Below, piece by piece: positions 46,112-56,309 of a stretch of DNA of 63,196 nt. The first letter of the stretch is position 1, and every line of letters starts with the position of its first letter. A program made the position numbers and the translations under genes. The notes beneath the pieces were generated by a model that had not been told where the DNA came from, ran no database searches, and saw only the letters and a list, made by a program, of their open reading frames with translations. The stretch comes from Pseudomonas saliphila (GTDB taxonomy: Bacteria > Pseudomonadota > Gammaproteobacteria > Pseudomonadales > Pseudomonadaceae): positions 1 to 63,196 of the forward strand of contig NZ_VTVA01000021.1 of assembly GCF_008638345.1 (NCBI RefSeq), written 5' to 3'.

Positions 46112-48019
46112 TCAAGCGAGATGGATAAGGGGCGGGAGTGAGAGCCGGTTACGAATCGAACGTTCAATGCCTGCTGCGTCCAGCCCGCATTCAGCGAGCA
46201 TTTCGGCGGGCTTGCCATGTTCGACGTAGATATCCGGCAAACCCAGATTGAGGACCGGCTGATTGATGCCTTGAGCCATGAGCCATTCATTGACTGCGCT
46301 GCCGGCACCGCCCATGACGGCGTTCTCCTCAAGCGTCACTAATAACGCGTGTTGCTCAACCAGCCGATTGACCAGCTCGGTGTCCAATGGCTTGACGAAG
46401 CGCATGTTGACGACCGTTGCGTTGAGCGCTTCGGCCGCGACCAGCGCATTGGCGTGCAAGGTGCCAAAACACAGAATGGCGACTTGCTTGCCTTGACGGG
46501 TGACGACGCCTTTGCCGATGGGCAACGGCTTCAGCATCGCATCGATTGCCACGCCGGTTCCCGTGCCACGTGGATAGCGAACCGCTGCTGGACCGTTATG
46601 CAGAAAGCCGGTCGTCAGCATTTGCCTGGTTTCGTTCTCGTCCGCTGGCGCCATGATCATCATGTTCGGCAGGCAGCGCAGGAATGACAGGTCGAAGCTG
46701 CCGGCGTGTGTCGGGCCGTCTTCGCCCACCAGTCCGGCGCGGTCGATGGCAAACAGCACATCCAGGTTCTGCACCGCAACGTCGTGTACGACCTGGTCAT
46801 AGGCCCGTTGCAGGAAGGTCGAGTAAATCGCGACCACCGGTTTGACGCCATCACAGGCCATGCCCGCCGCCAGCGTCACGGCATGTTGTTCGGCGATGGC
46901 AACGTCGAAGTAGCGATCCGGAAAGCGCTCGCTGAAGTCGACCAGATCCGAACCTTCCTTCATAGCCGGGGTAATACCCACCAGGCGTTCGTCGAGTGCG
47001 GCCATGTCGCACAGCCATTGACCGAACACCGCGGAATATTTCAGCTTCGACGGCCCGCTGGGGACCTGAGCGGCAGGTGTGGGCTCAAACTTGGTAATAG
47101 CGTGGTAGCCAATGGGATCGGCTTCGGCGGGGGAGAAGCCCTTGCCCTTCTGCGTGACGATGTGCAGCAGTTGCGGGCCGGGCAGCGCACGCATATTGCG
47201 TAGCGTGCTGACCAGTAGTGGCAGGTCATGCCCGTCAATGGGGCCGATGTAGTTCCAGCCCAGTTCCTCGAACAGGGTGCCCGGTACCAGCATGCCTTTG
47301 GCGTGCTCTTCGGTGCGCCGCGCCAGCTCCCAGGCTTTCGGGATCTTGGAAAGCACCTTGCGGCTGCCTTCGCGCATGTGCGAGTAGGTACGACTGGAGA
47401 GGATCTTTGCCAGGTAGTTGGACAATCCGCCGACGTTTCGCGAAATCGACATATCGTTGTCGTTTAATACCACCAGCATGTCGGCGTCGACTTCGGAGGC
47501 GTGGTTCAGCGCTTCGAACGCCATGCCGGCGGTCATCGCGCCATCGCCAATGACGGCCACCGTACGGCGATCCAGGCCTTGCAGACGGGCGGCTATCGCC
47601 ATGCCCAGAGCCGCACTGATAGAGGTGCTGGAATGGCCGACACCAAAGGTGTCGTAGGGGCTTTCGGTGCGACGAGGGAATGCTGCCAGGCCATCTTTTT
47701 GCCTGAGAGTGCGCATCAGTTCGCCGCGGCCAGTCAGAATCTTGTGCGGATAGGCCTGATGGCCTACATCCCACACCAGGCGGTCCTCTGGCGTCTGATA
47801 AACAAAATGTAAAGCGACGGTTAGTTCGATGACGCCCAGGCCGGCACCAAAATGCCCGCCGGTCTGACCGACGGTCCACAATAAAAAGGCGCGCAACTCG
47901 TTCGCCAGCTGGGGCAGGGATTCTTCATCCATGCCGCGTAGCACGTCAGTGTCGCTGATGCTGTCCAGCAGCGGAGTGCTGGGACGCTCAAGAGGTATCT
48001 CGTGGAAAGTGCTAGGCAT
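46112..48019 (-). CDS. dxs: 1-deoxy-D-xylulose-5-phosphate synthase
   Basis: First enzyme of the MEP isoprenoid pathway; condenses pyruvate and glyceraldehyde phosphate with thiamine diphosphate. The 635-residue product has [16 protein letters not shown] (about 56-71), the cofactor motif [19 protein letters not shown]...NDNDMS (about 155-188), and [14 protein letters not shown] (about 371-384). The ATG at 48019 follows a TTG that overlong models may take as start. It is downstream of xseB and ispA on the same strand. Confidence 0.96.
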   Translation of the reverse strand: MPSTFHEIPLERPSTPLLDSISDTDVLRGMDEESLPQLANELRAFLLWTVGQTGGHFGAGLGVIELTVALHFVYQTPEDRLVWDVGHQAYPHKILTGRGELMRTLRQKDGLAAFPRRTESPYDTFGVGHSSTSISAALGMAIAARLQGLDRRTVAVIGDGAMTAGMAFEALNHASEVDADMLVVLNDNDMSISRNVGGLSNYLAKILSSRTYSHMREGSRKVLSKIPKAWELARRTEEHAKGMLVPGTLFEELGWNYIGPIDGHDLPLLVSTLRNMRALPGPQLLHIVTQKGKGFSPAEADPIGYHAITKFEPTPAAQVPSGPSKLKYSAVFGQWLCDMAALDERLVGITPAMKEGSDLVDFSERFPDRYFDVAIAEQHAVTLAAGMACDGVKPVVAIYSTFLQRAYDQVVHDVAVQNLDVLFAIDRAGLVGEDGPTHAGSFDLSFLRCLPNMMIMAPADENETRQMLTTGFLHNGPAAVRYPRGTGTGVAIDAMLKPLPIGKGVVTRQGKQVAILCFGTLHANALVAAEALNATVVNMRFVKPLDTELVNRLVEQHALLVTLEENAVMGGAGSAVNEWLMAQGINQPVLNLGLPDIYVEHGKPAEMLAECGLDAAGIERSIRNRLSLPPLIHLA

Positions 48020-48113
48020 CAAACAGGGCTCTTGGGGCCACGCCCGGTGGCAAGAAATAAACGAGTAGTTTACCCGATGCGGGTCGATAGCCCAACCTTG
48101 GCTTGCCGGCGGG

Positions 48114-49001
48114 TCAGAATTGGCGTTTGATTATATAGTCCGCTATCTGACGTAGCCGATCTGCGCCAGCATCGAAGGGCTGCAGGGCCTCGATTGCCTG
48201 GTCACGCAGTGCGGCGGCCAGATCATGGGCTCCCTGTAAGCCCAACAGGGCAGGGTAGGTCGGTTTGTCACGGGCGGCGTCGGCGCCCTGTTGCTTGCCG
48301 AGCACGCTGGTGTCGCTTTCGACGTCGAGGATGTCATCCTGAACCTGAAAGGCCAGCCCGATGGCGCCGGCATATTCATTCAGTGCGAGTAGCTGCTGCT
48401 CCGACGCCTTGCCGCTGGCCAGTGCGCCAAGCTGAATGCTGGCGCCTATCAAGGCTCCGGTTTTGTGGCGGTGCATATCTTCCAGCGTCTGCACATCCAC
48501 GTGCTGGCCCACGGCGGCGAGATCAATTGCCTGTCCGCCGACCATACCGCGTGGTCCGGCAGCGGCGGCGAGTACCTGAACCATGCGCAGACGGGTCTCG
48601 GCCGGGATGTGCTGGGCGTCACTGAGCCATTCGAAGGCCTGGGCTTGCAGGGCATCGCCTGCGAGTATCGCGGTGGCTTCGTCGTAGGCGCGATGGCAGG
48701 TGGGCTGGCCACGACGCAGATCGTCGTTGTCCATGGCCGGAAGATCATCATGAATCAGTGAGTAAGCGTGGATCAGTTCGGTTGCAGCAGCTGCAACATC
48801 GGCCTGCTCCCGCTGACCGTCGAGCGCTTCACAGCTGGCGTAGACCAATAATGGGCGCACGCGTTTGCCACCGATGGTCACGCTGTAACGCATGGCCGAG
48901 AACAGCTGTTCGAGGCGGGGATGGGTATTGTCGAGGCGCCGGGTCAGGTAATCGTTGATGCGGGACTGGCAGCTGCACAGGTAGTGATCGAAATCAGTCA
49001 T
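48114..49001 (-). CDS. ispA: Farnesyl diphosphate synthase
   Basis: Makes C15 farnesyl diphosphate for ubiquinone and cell-wall lipid carriers. The 295-residue product has the first aspartate-rich motif [12 protein letters not shown] (about 84-95) and the second DDILD (about 229-233), plus [11 protein letters not shown] near 44. The ATG at 49001 lies eight bases inside the xseB end. Confidence 0.95.
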   Translation of the reverse strand: MTDFDHYLCSCQSRINDYLTRRLDNTHPRLEQLFSAMRYSVTIGGKRVRPLLVYASCEALDGQREQADVAAAATELIHAYSLIHDDLPAMDNDDLRRGQPTCHRAYDEATAILAGDALQAQAFEWLSDAQHIPAETRLRMVQVLAAAAGPRGMVGGQAIDLAAVGQHVDVQTLEDMHRHKTGALIGASIQLGALASGKASEQQLLALNEYAGAIGLAFQVQDDILDVESDTSVLGKQQGADAARDKPTYPALLGLQGAHDLAAALRDQAIEALQPFDAGADRLRQIADYIIKRQF

Positions 49002-49233
49002 TCGGGTTGCTATCCAGCGGCAATGTGGTCGGGGTGCCATTCTGCTCCACCAGTTGCTGAACCTTCTGTTCCGCTTGCGTCAGTGCCTGTTGGCAGTCGC
49101 GGGTGAGTGCCACACCTTGCTCGAAGGCCGCGAGCGAGTCTTCCAGGCTGAGCTCGCCGCTTTCCAGGCGTTCGACCAGCTGCTGTAGTGCGCTTAGCGA
49201 CTGCTCGAAATCGATGGGTTTCTTTCGGGCCAT
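48994..49233 (-). CDS. xseB: Exodeoxyribonuclease VII small subunit
   Basis: Small subunit of an exonuclease that degrades single-stranded DNA; several copies coat each XseA. The 79-residue product shows the family pattern [37 protein letters not shown] precedes the ATG at 49233; the frame stays open to 49299. It overlaps ispA by eight bases; xseB-ispA-dxs is a widespread operon. Confidence 0.95.
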   Translation of the reverse strand: MARKKPIDFEQSLSALQQLVERLESGELSLEDSLAAFEQGVALTRDCQQALTQAEQKVQQLVEQNGTPTTLPLDSNPND

Positions 49234-49299
49234 GGTGGTACCTCGGTTGGGCTGATCCGCTCGGGCTGAAACATTACCCAAGCCCGTCGGGGGGGTCAA

Positions 49300-50073
49300 T
49301 CAGACATATACGTCATAAAAGTAATACAGGCTCAGGCTCCAGCCGATGGCGATCACCAGCCAGCGTAGCCAGGCATCCGGCAAAGCGCGCGCAAATAGTC
49401 CGCCCGCATAGCCACCACTGACTGTTCCCACCAGCATGATCAGCAAGGCCGGCCAGTGTACGGCGCCAGCAACGATGAAGGTCACGGCCGCGACGCTGTA
49501 AATGGTGGACGACATCAGGTTCTTGATGGCATTGATTTCCAGCACCTCGGTACGGCCCGAGATGGCCAGGCTGGCGATCATCAGAATGCCCATTCCGGCT
49601 CCAAAGAAGCCCCCGTAGATCGATACCAGTAACTGGCAGATAAAGCCTGTCGGTCCAATCTGGTTGTTGTTGTACAGGTCGTCGCCCTTGCGGACCAGCC
49701 GGCTGATTTGCCTGCTGAAGGTGAACAGCAGCGTGGCGGTCAACAGCAACCAGGGAATCAATAGCGTGAAGGTTTGGTCAGTGGTGATCAGTAGCACCAG
49801 ACCACCCAGTAAACCGCCGATCAAGGCGGCGACCATGAGTGGCAGCAGATAGCTACGCAGCGGCAATCGGCGTAATACCCGGCGGTTGGCGATGGCGGCG
49901 GACAGGCTGGCGGGCCATAACGCGACGGCGTTGGTAGCATTGGCACTGACCGGCGCGATGCCGGCAGCCAGCAGGGCAGGGAAGGAGAAAAAGGTGCCTC
50001 CGCCTGCCAGTGCATTCATGGCACCGGCGGCAAAACCGCCCACAGCAATCAGTACTACGTGCCAGAAATCCAT
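49300..50073 (-). CDS. TauE/SafE-family membrane permease
   Basis: A 257-residue inner-membrane protein with about eight hydrophobic segments and an internal repeat, typical of the TauE/SafE sulfite/organosulfur anion exporter family. The first repeat contains GGFAAGAMNALAGGGTFFSFPALLAAG and the second IYGGFFGAGMGILMIASLA. AAGGAG lies directly before the ATG. The substrate cannot be predicted from sequence. It lies at a join between two blocks that are far apart in PAO1. Confidence 0.85.
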   Translation of the reverse strand: MDFWHVVLIAVGGFAAGAMNALAGGGTFFSFPALLAAGIAPVSANATNAVALWPASLSAAIANRRVLRRLPLRSYLLPLMVAALIGGLLGGLVLLITTDQTFTLLIPWLLLTATLLFTFSRQISRLVRKGDDLYNNNQIGPTGFICQLLVSIYGGFFGAGMGILMIASLAISGRTEVLEINAIKNLMSSTIYSVAAVTFIVAGAVHWPALLIMLVGTVSGGYAGGLFARALPDAWLRWLVIAIGWSLSLYYFYDVYV

Positions 50074-50137
50074 GTGCTCCTTAGCTCAGCTAACCGCTGT
50101 TTCATCCCGCCGTGACAAGTCGAGGGCGCGATCCCTG

Positions 50138-50860
50138 CTAAAAGTCGCCCCAAAGATACTGGGCAACGCTCAGAGCGACAACCGGAGCGGTCTCTGTACG
50201 CAGCACTCGAGGACCGAAGCGCGTGGCGAGAAAGCCGGTCTTTTCGGCGCGGCTAATTTCATCAGCGCTCAACCCACCCTCCGGACCGATCAACAGAGCA
50301 AGGCTTGCAGGTGGCTGGAGGCTTTTCAGACTCTGGTCGGTACGGTGGTGCAGTATTAGCCGCAATTCGACATCGACACTGGCGAGCCAGTCATCCATTG
50401 AGGTGGGCGGGTTGACTCTCGGCACCACGCTGCGACCGCATTGCTCGCATGCGCTGACAGCGACCTGTTGCCAGTGGCTCTGCCGCTTGTCTGCGCGCTC
50501 ACCTTGCAGTTTGACTTCGCAGCGTTCGGTAAACAGCGGGGTGATCTCTGCCACGCCCAGTTCGGCCGCTTTCTGGATGACCCAGTCCATGCGTTCACCC
50601 CGGGACATGGCCTGACCGAGATGAATGCGCACAGCGGATTCCGGCAAGCCGGGTGTGGGCGCATCCAGCCGCACCACAACCTCGCGCTTGCTGATCTGCG
50701 TAATGTCGCCGGACCACTCCTGGCCTGAACCATTGAATACCTGTACAGGTGCGCCAGGCGCCAGGCGAAGCACCCTTCCAATGTAATGGGCGGTATCGCC
50801 GGTGAGCGACAGCTCGCCCTCAGTCAGTGGCTGATCCAGATAAAAGCGAGATACGCGCAT
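50138..50860 (-). CDS. rsmE: 16S rRNA m3U1498 methyltransferase
   Basis: Methylates U1498 of 16S rRNA. The 240-residue protein has an N-terminal PUA-like domain (MRVSRFYLDQPL) and a C-terminal SPOUT knot with ALLIGPEGGLSADEI (about 193-207) and VLRTETAPVVAL. It starts four bases after the bioA stop, so the two are co-transcribed; the same pair is found in PAO1. Confidence 0.94.
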   Translation of the reverse strand: MRVSRFYLDQPLTEGELSLTGDTAHYIGRVLRLAPGAPVQVFNGSGQEWSGDITQISKREVVVRLDAPTPGLPESAVRIHLGQAMSRGERMDWVIQKAAELGVAEITPLFTERCEVKLQGERADKRQSHWQQVAVSACEQCGRSVVPRVNPPTSMDDWLASVDVELRLILHHRTDQSLKSLQPPASLALLIGPEGGLSADEISRAEKTGFLATRFGPRVLRTETAPVVALSVAQYLWGDF

Positions 50861-50864
50861 GCGA

Positions 50865-52217
50865 TCAGTCCCGGGTTGCTAACTGAATGCCTTCCCAGGC
50901 CACGCTTGCCAGGTGGTCGATCTGATCCGGAGTGATTACGTAGGGAGGCATGAAATACACCACATTGCCCAGCGGGCGCAGCAGTGATTCGTTCTTCAGG
51001 CCGTGCTGGTAAACGCGGATGCCGCGGCGTTCCTGCCAGGGGAAGGGCGTACGACTGCGCTTGTCCTTGACCAGTTCGATTGCCAGAACCATGCCTGTCT
51101 GGCGCACCTCTGCAACGTGTGGATGGTCAGCGAAATGGCTGGTGGCCTTGTGCATATGCGCTGCCAGGGTGCGATTGGCCTGGATCACATCGTTCTGTTC
51201 GAACAGGTCCAGGGTCGCCAGCGCCGCCGCGCACGCCAGTGGATTGCCGGTGTAACTATGGGAATGCAGGAAGGCGCGCATATTTTCATATTCATCGTAG
51301 AACGCGTCATAGACCTTGTTCGTGGTCAGGCACACCGCCATGGGCAGGTATCCGCCGGTCAATGCCTTGGACAGACATAGGAAATCCGGGCTGATATCGG
51401 CCTGCTCACAGGCGAACATCGAGCCAGTGCGGCCGAAGCCGACGGCGATTTCATCGTGAATCAGATGCACGCCATAGCGATCACAGGCTTCGCGCAGTAG
51501 TTTGAGATAGACCGGGTGGTACATACGCATGCCACCGGCGCACTGGATCAGAGGTTCGACGATGACTGCAGCGACTTCTTCGTGGTTCTCTGCGAGCGAC
51601 TTCTCCATGTGCTCGAACATCTGTCGGCTGTGGGCTTCCCAGCTGACGCCCTCCTCGCGCTGATAGCAATCGGGCGAGGGTACGGTGATTACGTCCATCA
51701 ACAGGGGTTCGTAGGTTTGCTTGTAGAGTGCTACGTCGCCCACGGCCAGAGCGGCGAGCGTCTCGCCGTGATAGCTGTTGGATAGCGTAATAAAGCGCTT
51801 TTTTCGTGGTTGCCCGATGTTCAGCCAATAATGGAAGCTCATCTTCAAAGCAACTTCGATGCAGGATGAACCGTTGTCGGCATAGAAGCAGCGGGTCAGC
51901 GGAGCAGGGGTCATCTGAACCAGGCGTTCGGATAACTCGATTACAGCCGGGTGGCTGAAGCCGCTGAGAATGACGTGTTCAAGGGTATCGAGCTGATCCT
52001 TTATCCGCTGATTGATATGCGGATTGGCATGCCCAAAAATATTGACCCACCAGGAGCTGACGGCGTCGAGATAACGATTGCCCTCAAAGTCATGCAGCCA
52101 TACGCCTTCACCCCGCTGGATTGGAATGACCGGCATGTGCTCGTGATCTTTCATCTGGGTGCACGGATGCCAGAGCACGGAAATATCGCGCTGCATCCAT
52201 TCATTGTTCAAGCCCAT
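50865..52217 (-). CDS. bioA: Adenosylmethionine-8-amino-7-oxononanoate aminotransferase
   Basis: Biotin synthesis step that uses S-adenosylmethionine as amino donor and pyridoxal phosphate as cofactor. The 450-residue product has the PLP lysine K284 in CLSKALTGGYLP, the HDEIAVGFGRTG segment (about 254-265) and YLDAVSSWWVN (about 49-59). The start MGLNNEWMQRD agrees with the pseudomonad family. Other bio genes are not in this window. Confidence 0.96.
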   Translation of the reverse strand: MGLNNEWMQRDISVLWHPCTQMKDHEHMPVIPIQRGEGVWLHDFEGNRYLDAVSSWWVNIFGHANPHINQRIKDQLDTLEHVILSGFSHPAVIELSERLVQMTPAPLTRCFYADNGSSCIEVALKMSFHYWLNIGQPRKKRFITLSNSYHGETLAALAVGDVALYKQTYEPLLMDVITVPSPDCYQREEGVSWEAHSRQMFEHMEKSLAENHEEVAAVIVEPLIQCAGGMRMYHPVYLKLLREACDRYGVHLIHDEIAVGFGRTGSMFACEQADISPDFLCLSKALTGGYLPMAVCLTTNKVYDAFYDEYENMRAFLHSHSYTGNPLACAAALATLDLFEQNDVIQANRTLAAHMHKATSHFADHPHVAEVRQTGMVLAIELVKDKRSRTPFPWQERRGIRVYQHGLKNESLLRPLGNVVYFMPPYVITPDQIDHLASVAWEGIQLATRD

Positions 52218-52280
52218 AATCGCCTCACCATCAGGAAATGATGCGGCGATTGTACATGAGCACTCGGGCTGCTGCAGAGC

Positions 52281-52925
52281 TCAGCGGGTGCCGAAGATCA
52301 CCATTGTCTTACCCTTTACATCGATAAGGCCTTGCTCTTCAAGATTCTTCAGTACCCGTCCGACCATCTCCCGTGAGCAGCCGACAATGCGACCGATCTC
52401 CTGTCGGGTGATCTTGATCTGCATGCCGTCTGGATGGGTCATGGCATCGGGCTGTTTACACAGCTCAAGCAGACTGCCTGCGACGCGACCCGTTACATCG
52501 AGGAAAGCGAGGTTGCCTACCTTGCGTGTTGTGTTGCGCAAACGTTCGGCCATCTGGCGACCGATGACATACAGCAACTCGGGATCGCGTTGGCCCAGTT
52601 CACGGAATTTGCTGTAGCTCATCTCGGCCACCTCGCATTCCGTTTTGGCGCGCACCCAGGCACTGCGATCCTGCTGCGCCAGGTGTTGATCGAACAGGCC
52701 CATTTCGCCGAAGAAGTCGCCCTGGTTCAAATAGGCGATGATCATTTCGCGCCCGTGTTCATCCTCGATGAGGATGGTCACTGAGCCTTTAACGATATAG
52801 AAGAGGGTTTCGGAAGAATCGCCAGCGTGGATGATGGTGCTGCGCGCGGCGAAGCGGCGACGATGACAATATGAAAGATAGGCGTCGATGTTTTTTATTT
52901 TGGGAATGGGGGCTATAGCAACCAT
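52281..52925 (-). CDS. vfr: Vfr/CRP-family cAMP-responsive regulator
   Basis: A 214-residue global regulator. The N-terminal cyclic-nucleotide domain (about 15-125) includes [32 protein letters not shown], and the C-terminal helix-turn-helix is at about 170-195 ([21 protein letters not shown]). P. aeruginosa Vfr controls virulence and motility genes; targets here are not visible. The 238-base gap to the divergent OsmC gene holds no regulatory motif I can defend. Confidence 0.93.
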   Translation of the reverse strand: MVAIAPIPKIKNIDAYLSYCHRRRFAARSTIIHAGDSSETLFYIVKGSVTILIEDEHGREMIIAYLNQGDFFGEMGLFDQHLAQQDRSAWVRAKTECEVAEMSYSKFRELGQRDPELLYVIGRQMAERLRNTTRKVGNLAFLDVTGRVAGSLLELCKQPDAMTHPDGMQIKITRQEIGRIVGCSREMVGRVLKNLEEQGLIDVKGKTMVIFGTR

Positions 52926-53163
52926 GTGTGTGTCCTTGCAGTGGGCTGGTGAACTGGGTCCTTGGACAAAAATACCGGACTATCCCTTTGCTCCGTAATT
53001 GTGGTCCTTACCAAAGGATGCCTCGCATCCCTGCAGCCTCATATCCGAGACCAAATCAGATTATGTCCAGTTCTGCAGCAAATGGCCATAGCGGTACTGG
53101 GCCGTTTGGCCTGTGTTATTCTGCCTTTCTTTCAAACTGTGAATTGGTGCCGCTGGAGAGCAT

Positions 53164-53586
53164 ATGAAAGCGCATATCAAGTGGGTAGATGGGGCGATGT
53201 TTATCGGCGAATCCGGCAGCGGTCATACGTTGGTAATGGATGGTCCGCCTGAAGCGGGTGGGCGAAACATGGGTGTTCGACCTATGGAAACGGTGCTTAT
53301 CGGTCTGGGCGGGTGCGCCAGTTATGACGTGGTGAGCATCCTGCGCAAGGCGCGGCAGGACATTCGGGATGTGCAAACGGTGCTGGAAAGTGAGCGCGCC
53401 GAGACCGAGCCAAAAGTCTTCACGGCGGTCCATGTGCATTTCATCGTGAGTGGCAAGAACCTCAAGGAGCAGCACGTTAAACGCGCGGTCGAGCTTTCTG
53501 CGGAGAAATACTGTTCCGCTTCAATCATGTTTGGTCGCGCTGGCGTAAAGATGTCGCATGACTACGAGATCATCGAAGTAAGCTGA
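53164..53586 (+). CDS. OsmC/YhfA-family protein
   Basis: A 140-residue protein of the OsmC/Ohr fold, cytoplasmic. Two cysteines needed for peroxide chemistry in the family are present: GGCASYDV (about Cys51) and EKYCSASIM (about Cys117). The sequence is closer to E. coli YhfA than to OsmC itself. GGAGAGC precedes the ATG. As in PAO1 it lies next to vfr; the gene that follows there (speD) is missing here, so coq7 converges on it after 22 bases. Confidence 0.87.
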   Translation: MKAHIKWVDGAMFIGESGSGHTLVMDGPPEAGGRNMGVRPMETVLIGLGGCASYDVVSILRKARQDIRDVQTVLESERAETEPKVFTAVHVHFIVSGKNLKEQHVKRAVELSAEKYCSASIMFGRAGVKMSHDYEIIEVS

Positions 53587-53608
53587 GTCTATCCCAGCCA
53601 GCTGCTAC

Positions 53609-54256
53609 TCAGGTGCGGTAGCTGGCCTTGGTCATCACCCGTGACATCAATCGCATAGCCATTTTTACTGGTGCCGGGAAAATGGCTCCCCCCGCATCCA
53701 ATGCCTGATTACCGTGTTCGATCTCGTCTTCGCGCATCTGTTCGAGGATCGCGCGTGACTTGAGGTCGTCTTCGGGAAGCTCTGTCAGGTGGTCGTCGAG
53801 GTGTTTTTCGACCAGCTGTTCGGTAGCGGCGACAAAGCCGAGACTGATCCGGTCGCTGACCATCCCCGCCGCAGCACCCATGCCGAACGACAGACCATAG
53901 AACAACGGGTTGAACACACTAGGATGGCTGCGCAGCTCGCGCAGCCGCTGCTCACACCATGCTAAATGGTCGATTTCCTCGGCTGCGGCCTGCTCCATCT
54001 TGCCACGCACGTCCGGGAGCTTCGCTGTGAGCGCCTGCCCCTGATACAAGGCCTGCGCGCACACTTCACCGGTATGATTGATTCGCATGAGACCAGCGAT
54101 ATGGCGCCGATCCTTCTCCGCCACATGGTCACTGGTAATGTGTTGCGCCGGCGACGGCCGGTTGGCCTGAGCAGCCCCCGGAATCAAGGTGCGTAGCGAC
54201 TGGTCAGCTTGAACCAGTAGTCGATCGACAAGACTGTAATGACGAGAAGCGCTCAT
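53609..54256 (-). CDS. coq7: Demethoxyubiquinone hydroxylase Coq7
   Basis: Adds the last hydroxyl group in ubiquinone synthesis using a di-iron centre. The 215-residue protein has the ligands in [14 protein letters not shown] (about 61-74), [13 protein letters not shown] (about 92-104), EKHLDDHL and EDEIEHG (about 178-184). The final helices could sit on the membrane. It is the distal gene of the run HemJ-HIT-Coq7. Confidence 0.94.
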   Translation of the reverse strand: MSASRHYSLVDRLLVQADQSLRTLIPGAAQANRPSPAQHITSDHVAEKDRRHIAGLMRINHTGEVCAQALYQGQALTAKLPDVRGKMEQAAAEEIDHLAWCEQRLRELRSHPSVFNPLFYGLSFGMGAAAGMVSDRISLGFVAATEQLVEKHLDDHLTELPEDDLKSRAILEQMREDEIEHGNQALDAGGAIFPAPVKMAMRLMSRVMTKASYRT

Positions 54257-54308
54257 CGCTTAGCTCCTGAACATGGATAGTGCGGGTTTCATACAGGGCG
54301 TGCTGCGC

Positions 54309-54647
54309 TTAGCCCGGTGGCCAGCCCATCTGCCGCTGACCCAGTACATGCAGGTGGATATGGTATACCGACTGGCTGCCAAACTCCTTGCAGTTGAACA
54401 CCGTGCGGAAACCCTGCTCACAGCCTAGCTCCAGCGCCAGTTTCTGTCCGACATAGATGATGTGGCCGACCAGCGCGCGGTCGTCTTCGGTCATATCGTT
54501 AAGGGTGGCGATGTGTTTTTTGGGCAACACCAGAAAGTGCACAGGTGCCTGTGGATTGATGTCGTGAAAGGCGATGACCTGGTCATCTTCATATAGTGTC
54601 TTGGCCGGGATTTTGCCTTCGACGATCTTGCAGAACAGACAGTCCAC
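54309..54647 (-). CDS. HIT-domain nucleotide-binding protein (HinT-like)
   Basis: A 112-residue histidine-triad protein, probable purine nucleoside phosphoramidase. The triad is HIHLHVLG near the C terminus; the N terminus has DCLFCKIVEG. The frame is open to 54707, but a GTG at 54647 behind AGGAGGAG gives the family start (read as MDCLFCKI in relatives). Confidence 0.92.
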   Translation of the reverse strand: MDCLFCKIVEGKIPAKTLYEDDQVIAFHDINPQAPVHFLVLPKKHIATLNDMTEDDRALVGHIIYVGQKLALELGCEQGFRTVFNCKEFGSQSVYHIHLHVLGQRQMGWPPG

Positions 54648-54728
54648 TGGATACTCCTCCTGGAGAGTTGATGGATTGAGTTTAACCAACCTCGGCGGGA
54701 AAACCACCAGCGCGCCGCGGCTTCATGA

Positions 54729-55151
54729 TCAGAATGGCTTGAGCACTACCAATAGCACGATAGCGATCAATACCAGCACAGGGGCTTCGTTGAACCACCG
54801 ATAAAAGACATGTGAGCGCGTATTGCGGTCCGCGGCAAAGGTACGCAGCAGAGCGCCACAGCTGAAATGATAGGCAATGATGAGGGCGACCAGGGTGAGC
54901 TTCGCGTGGAGCCACGTCTGTTCAAGAAACCCGGGCTGCAGCATGACCATCCACAGGCCCAATGCGACGGCGACCAGCATAGACGGCGTCATGATGCCGC
55001 GGTACAGCTTGCGCTCCATGACCTTGAACCGTTCCAGGCTCGGGCGGTCATCTGCAGTGGCGTGATAAACGAACAGGCGCGGTAGATAGAACAAGCCTGC
55101 AAACCAGGTGATTACAGCGATGATATGGAATGCCTTTATCCAGAGATACAC
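54729..55151 (-). CDS. hemJ: Protoporphyrinogen oxidase HemJ-like membrane protein
   Basis: A 140-residue four-helix membrane protein of the HemJ/UPF0093 family, which oxidises protoporphyrinogen IX in heme synthesis. Conserved His9 (KAFHIIAVITWFAGLFYLPRLFVYH) and a lysine in HAKLTL (about 83) are the expected functional residues. The start is a GTG; AAGGAA lies upstream. Supply of heme to katA in this window is a natural but general link. Confidence 0.85.
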   Translation of the reverse strand: MYLWIKAFHIIAVITWFAGLFYLPRLFVYHATADDRPSLERFKVMERKLYRGIMTPSMLVAVALGLWMVMLQPGFLEQTWLHAKLTLVALIIAYHFSCGALLRTFAADRNTRSHVFYRWFNEAPVLVLIAIVLLVVLKPF

Positions 55152-55274
55152 CCGGAGTTCCTTAACAAGTTTTGGCGAGGTGCCAATGATGGGATGGCTT
55201 TACTGGTAATCTGCTCCAGCGGACTCTTATCATAGAGGTCTAATCGCCATGTTCAATCGTTTTAGGGAGCAATC

Positions 55275-56309
55275 ATGATCAGTATCGGCATCGTCGGCGG
55301 CACCGGGTATACCGGAGTGGAACTGCTGCGATTACTGGCCCAGCACCCGCAAGCGCAGGTCGTCACCATTACTTCCCGCTCGGAGGAGGGTGTTCGGGTC
55401 TGTGATATGTACCCCAACCTGCGTGGCCACTATGACGACCTTGTGTTCAGTGTGCCGGATGTAAAGCGACTGGGCGCCTGCGACGTTGTTTTCTTTGCGA
55501 CTCCTCACGGCGTGGCGCACTCGATGGCCGCCGAGCTGCTGGCGACCGGCGTTCGCATCATTGACCTGTCCGCCGATTTTCGCCTGAAGGATGCCGCAGA
55601 ATGGGCTCAATGGTACGGCCAGCCGCATGGCGCGGCCGATCTGCTTGGCGAAGCGGTGTACGGCCTGCCTGAGGTCAATCGTGAGGCGATACGCAGTGCG
55701 CAGCTGATTGCGGTTCCAGGATGTTATCCGACGGCAGTGCAGCTCGGCTTGCTGCCCCTGCTCGAAGCCGGGCTGGCTGATACCTCCCGACTGATTGCTG
55801 ATTGCAAGTCCGGGGTGAGCGGTGCAGGGCGGACCGCGAGCGTTGGCGCCCTGTTTGGAGAGGCCGGTGAGAATATGAAGGCCTACGGGGTCAAGGGCCA
55901 TCGTCATCTTCCGGAAATCAGCCAGGGCCTGCGCCTGGCCGCAGGGGGTCCGGTGGGGCTGACATTTGTACCCCATCTGACCCCCATGATCCGCGGCATT
56001 CATGCCACGCTGTATGCCACGGTTACGGATCACGCTGTCGACCTGCAGAAGCTGTTCACTGACCGTTATGCCGGCGAGCCCTTCGTGGACGTGATGCCTG
56101 CTGGGAGCCATCCTGAAACGCGCAGCGTGCGCGGCGCGAATTTGTGTCGTCTGGCGGTTCATCGTCCACAGGGAGGCGACCTGGTGGTGGTGCTCTCGGT
56201 TATCGACAATCTGGTCAAGGGCGCATCCGGGCAGGCGATCCAGAACATGAACATCGCGCTGGGGCTCGAGGAAACGCTTGGGCTGACGCATCCGGCGCTG
56301 ATGCCTTGA
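55275..56309 (+). CDS. argC: N-acetyl-gamma-glutamyl-phosphate reductase
   Basis: Third step of arginine synthesis, NADPH-dependent. The 344-residue product has the dinucleotide loop [16 protein letters not shown] (about 6-21), the catalytic Cys150 in [16 protein letters not shown] and the general base in KGHRHLPEI (about His212). GGGAGCAATC precedes the ATG. Its stop overlaps the proposed start of the next gene. Confidence 0.96.
   Translation: MISIGIVGGTGYTGVELLRLLAQHPQAQVVTITSRSEEGVRVCDMYPNLRGHYDDLVFSVPDVKRLGACDVVFFATPHGVAHSMAAELLATGVRIIDLSADFRLKDAAEWAQWYGQPHGAADLLGEAVYGLPEVNREAIRSAQLIAVPGCYPTAVQLGLLPLLEAGLADTSRLIADCKSGVSGAGRTASVGALFGEAGENMKAYGVKGHRHLPEISQGLRLAAGGPVGLTFVPHLTPMIRGIHATLYATVTDHAVDLQKLFTDRYAGEPFVDVMPAGSHPETRSVRGANLCRLAVHRPQGGDLVVVLSVIDNLVKGASGQAIQNMNIALGLEETLGLTHPALMP

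Noticed and set aside
53597..53626. Hairpin between the OsmC gene and coq7 as a bidirectional terminator
   Set aside because: The arms GCCAGCT...AGCTGGC leave a bulge and there is no T-run on either side, so I did not list it as a terminator.
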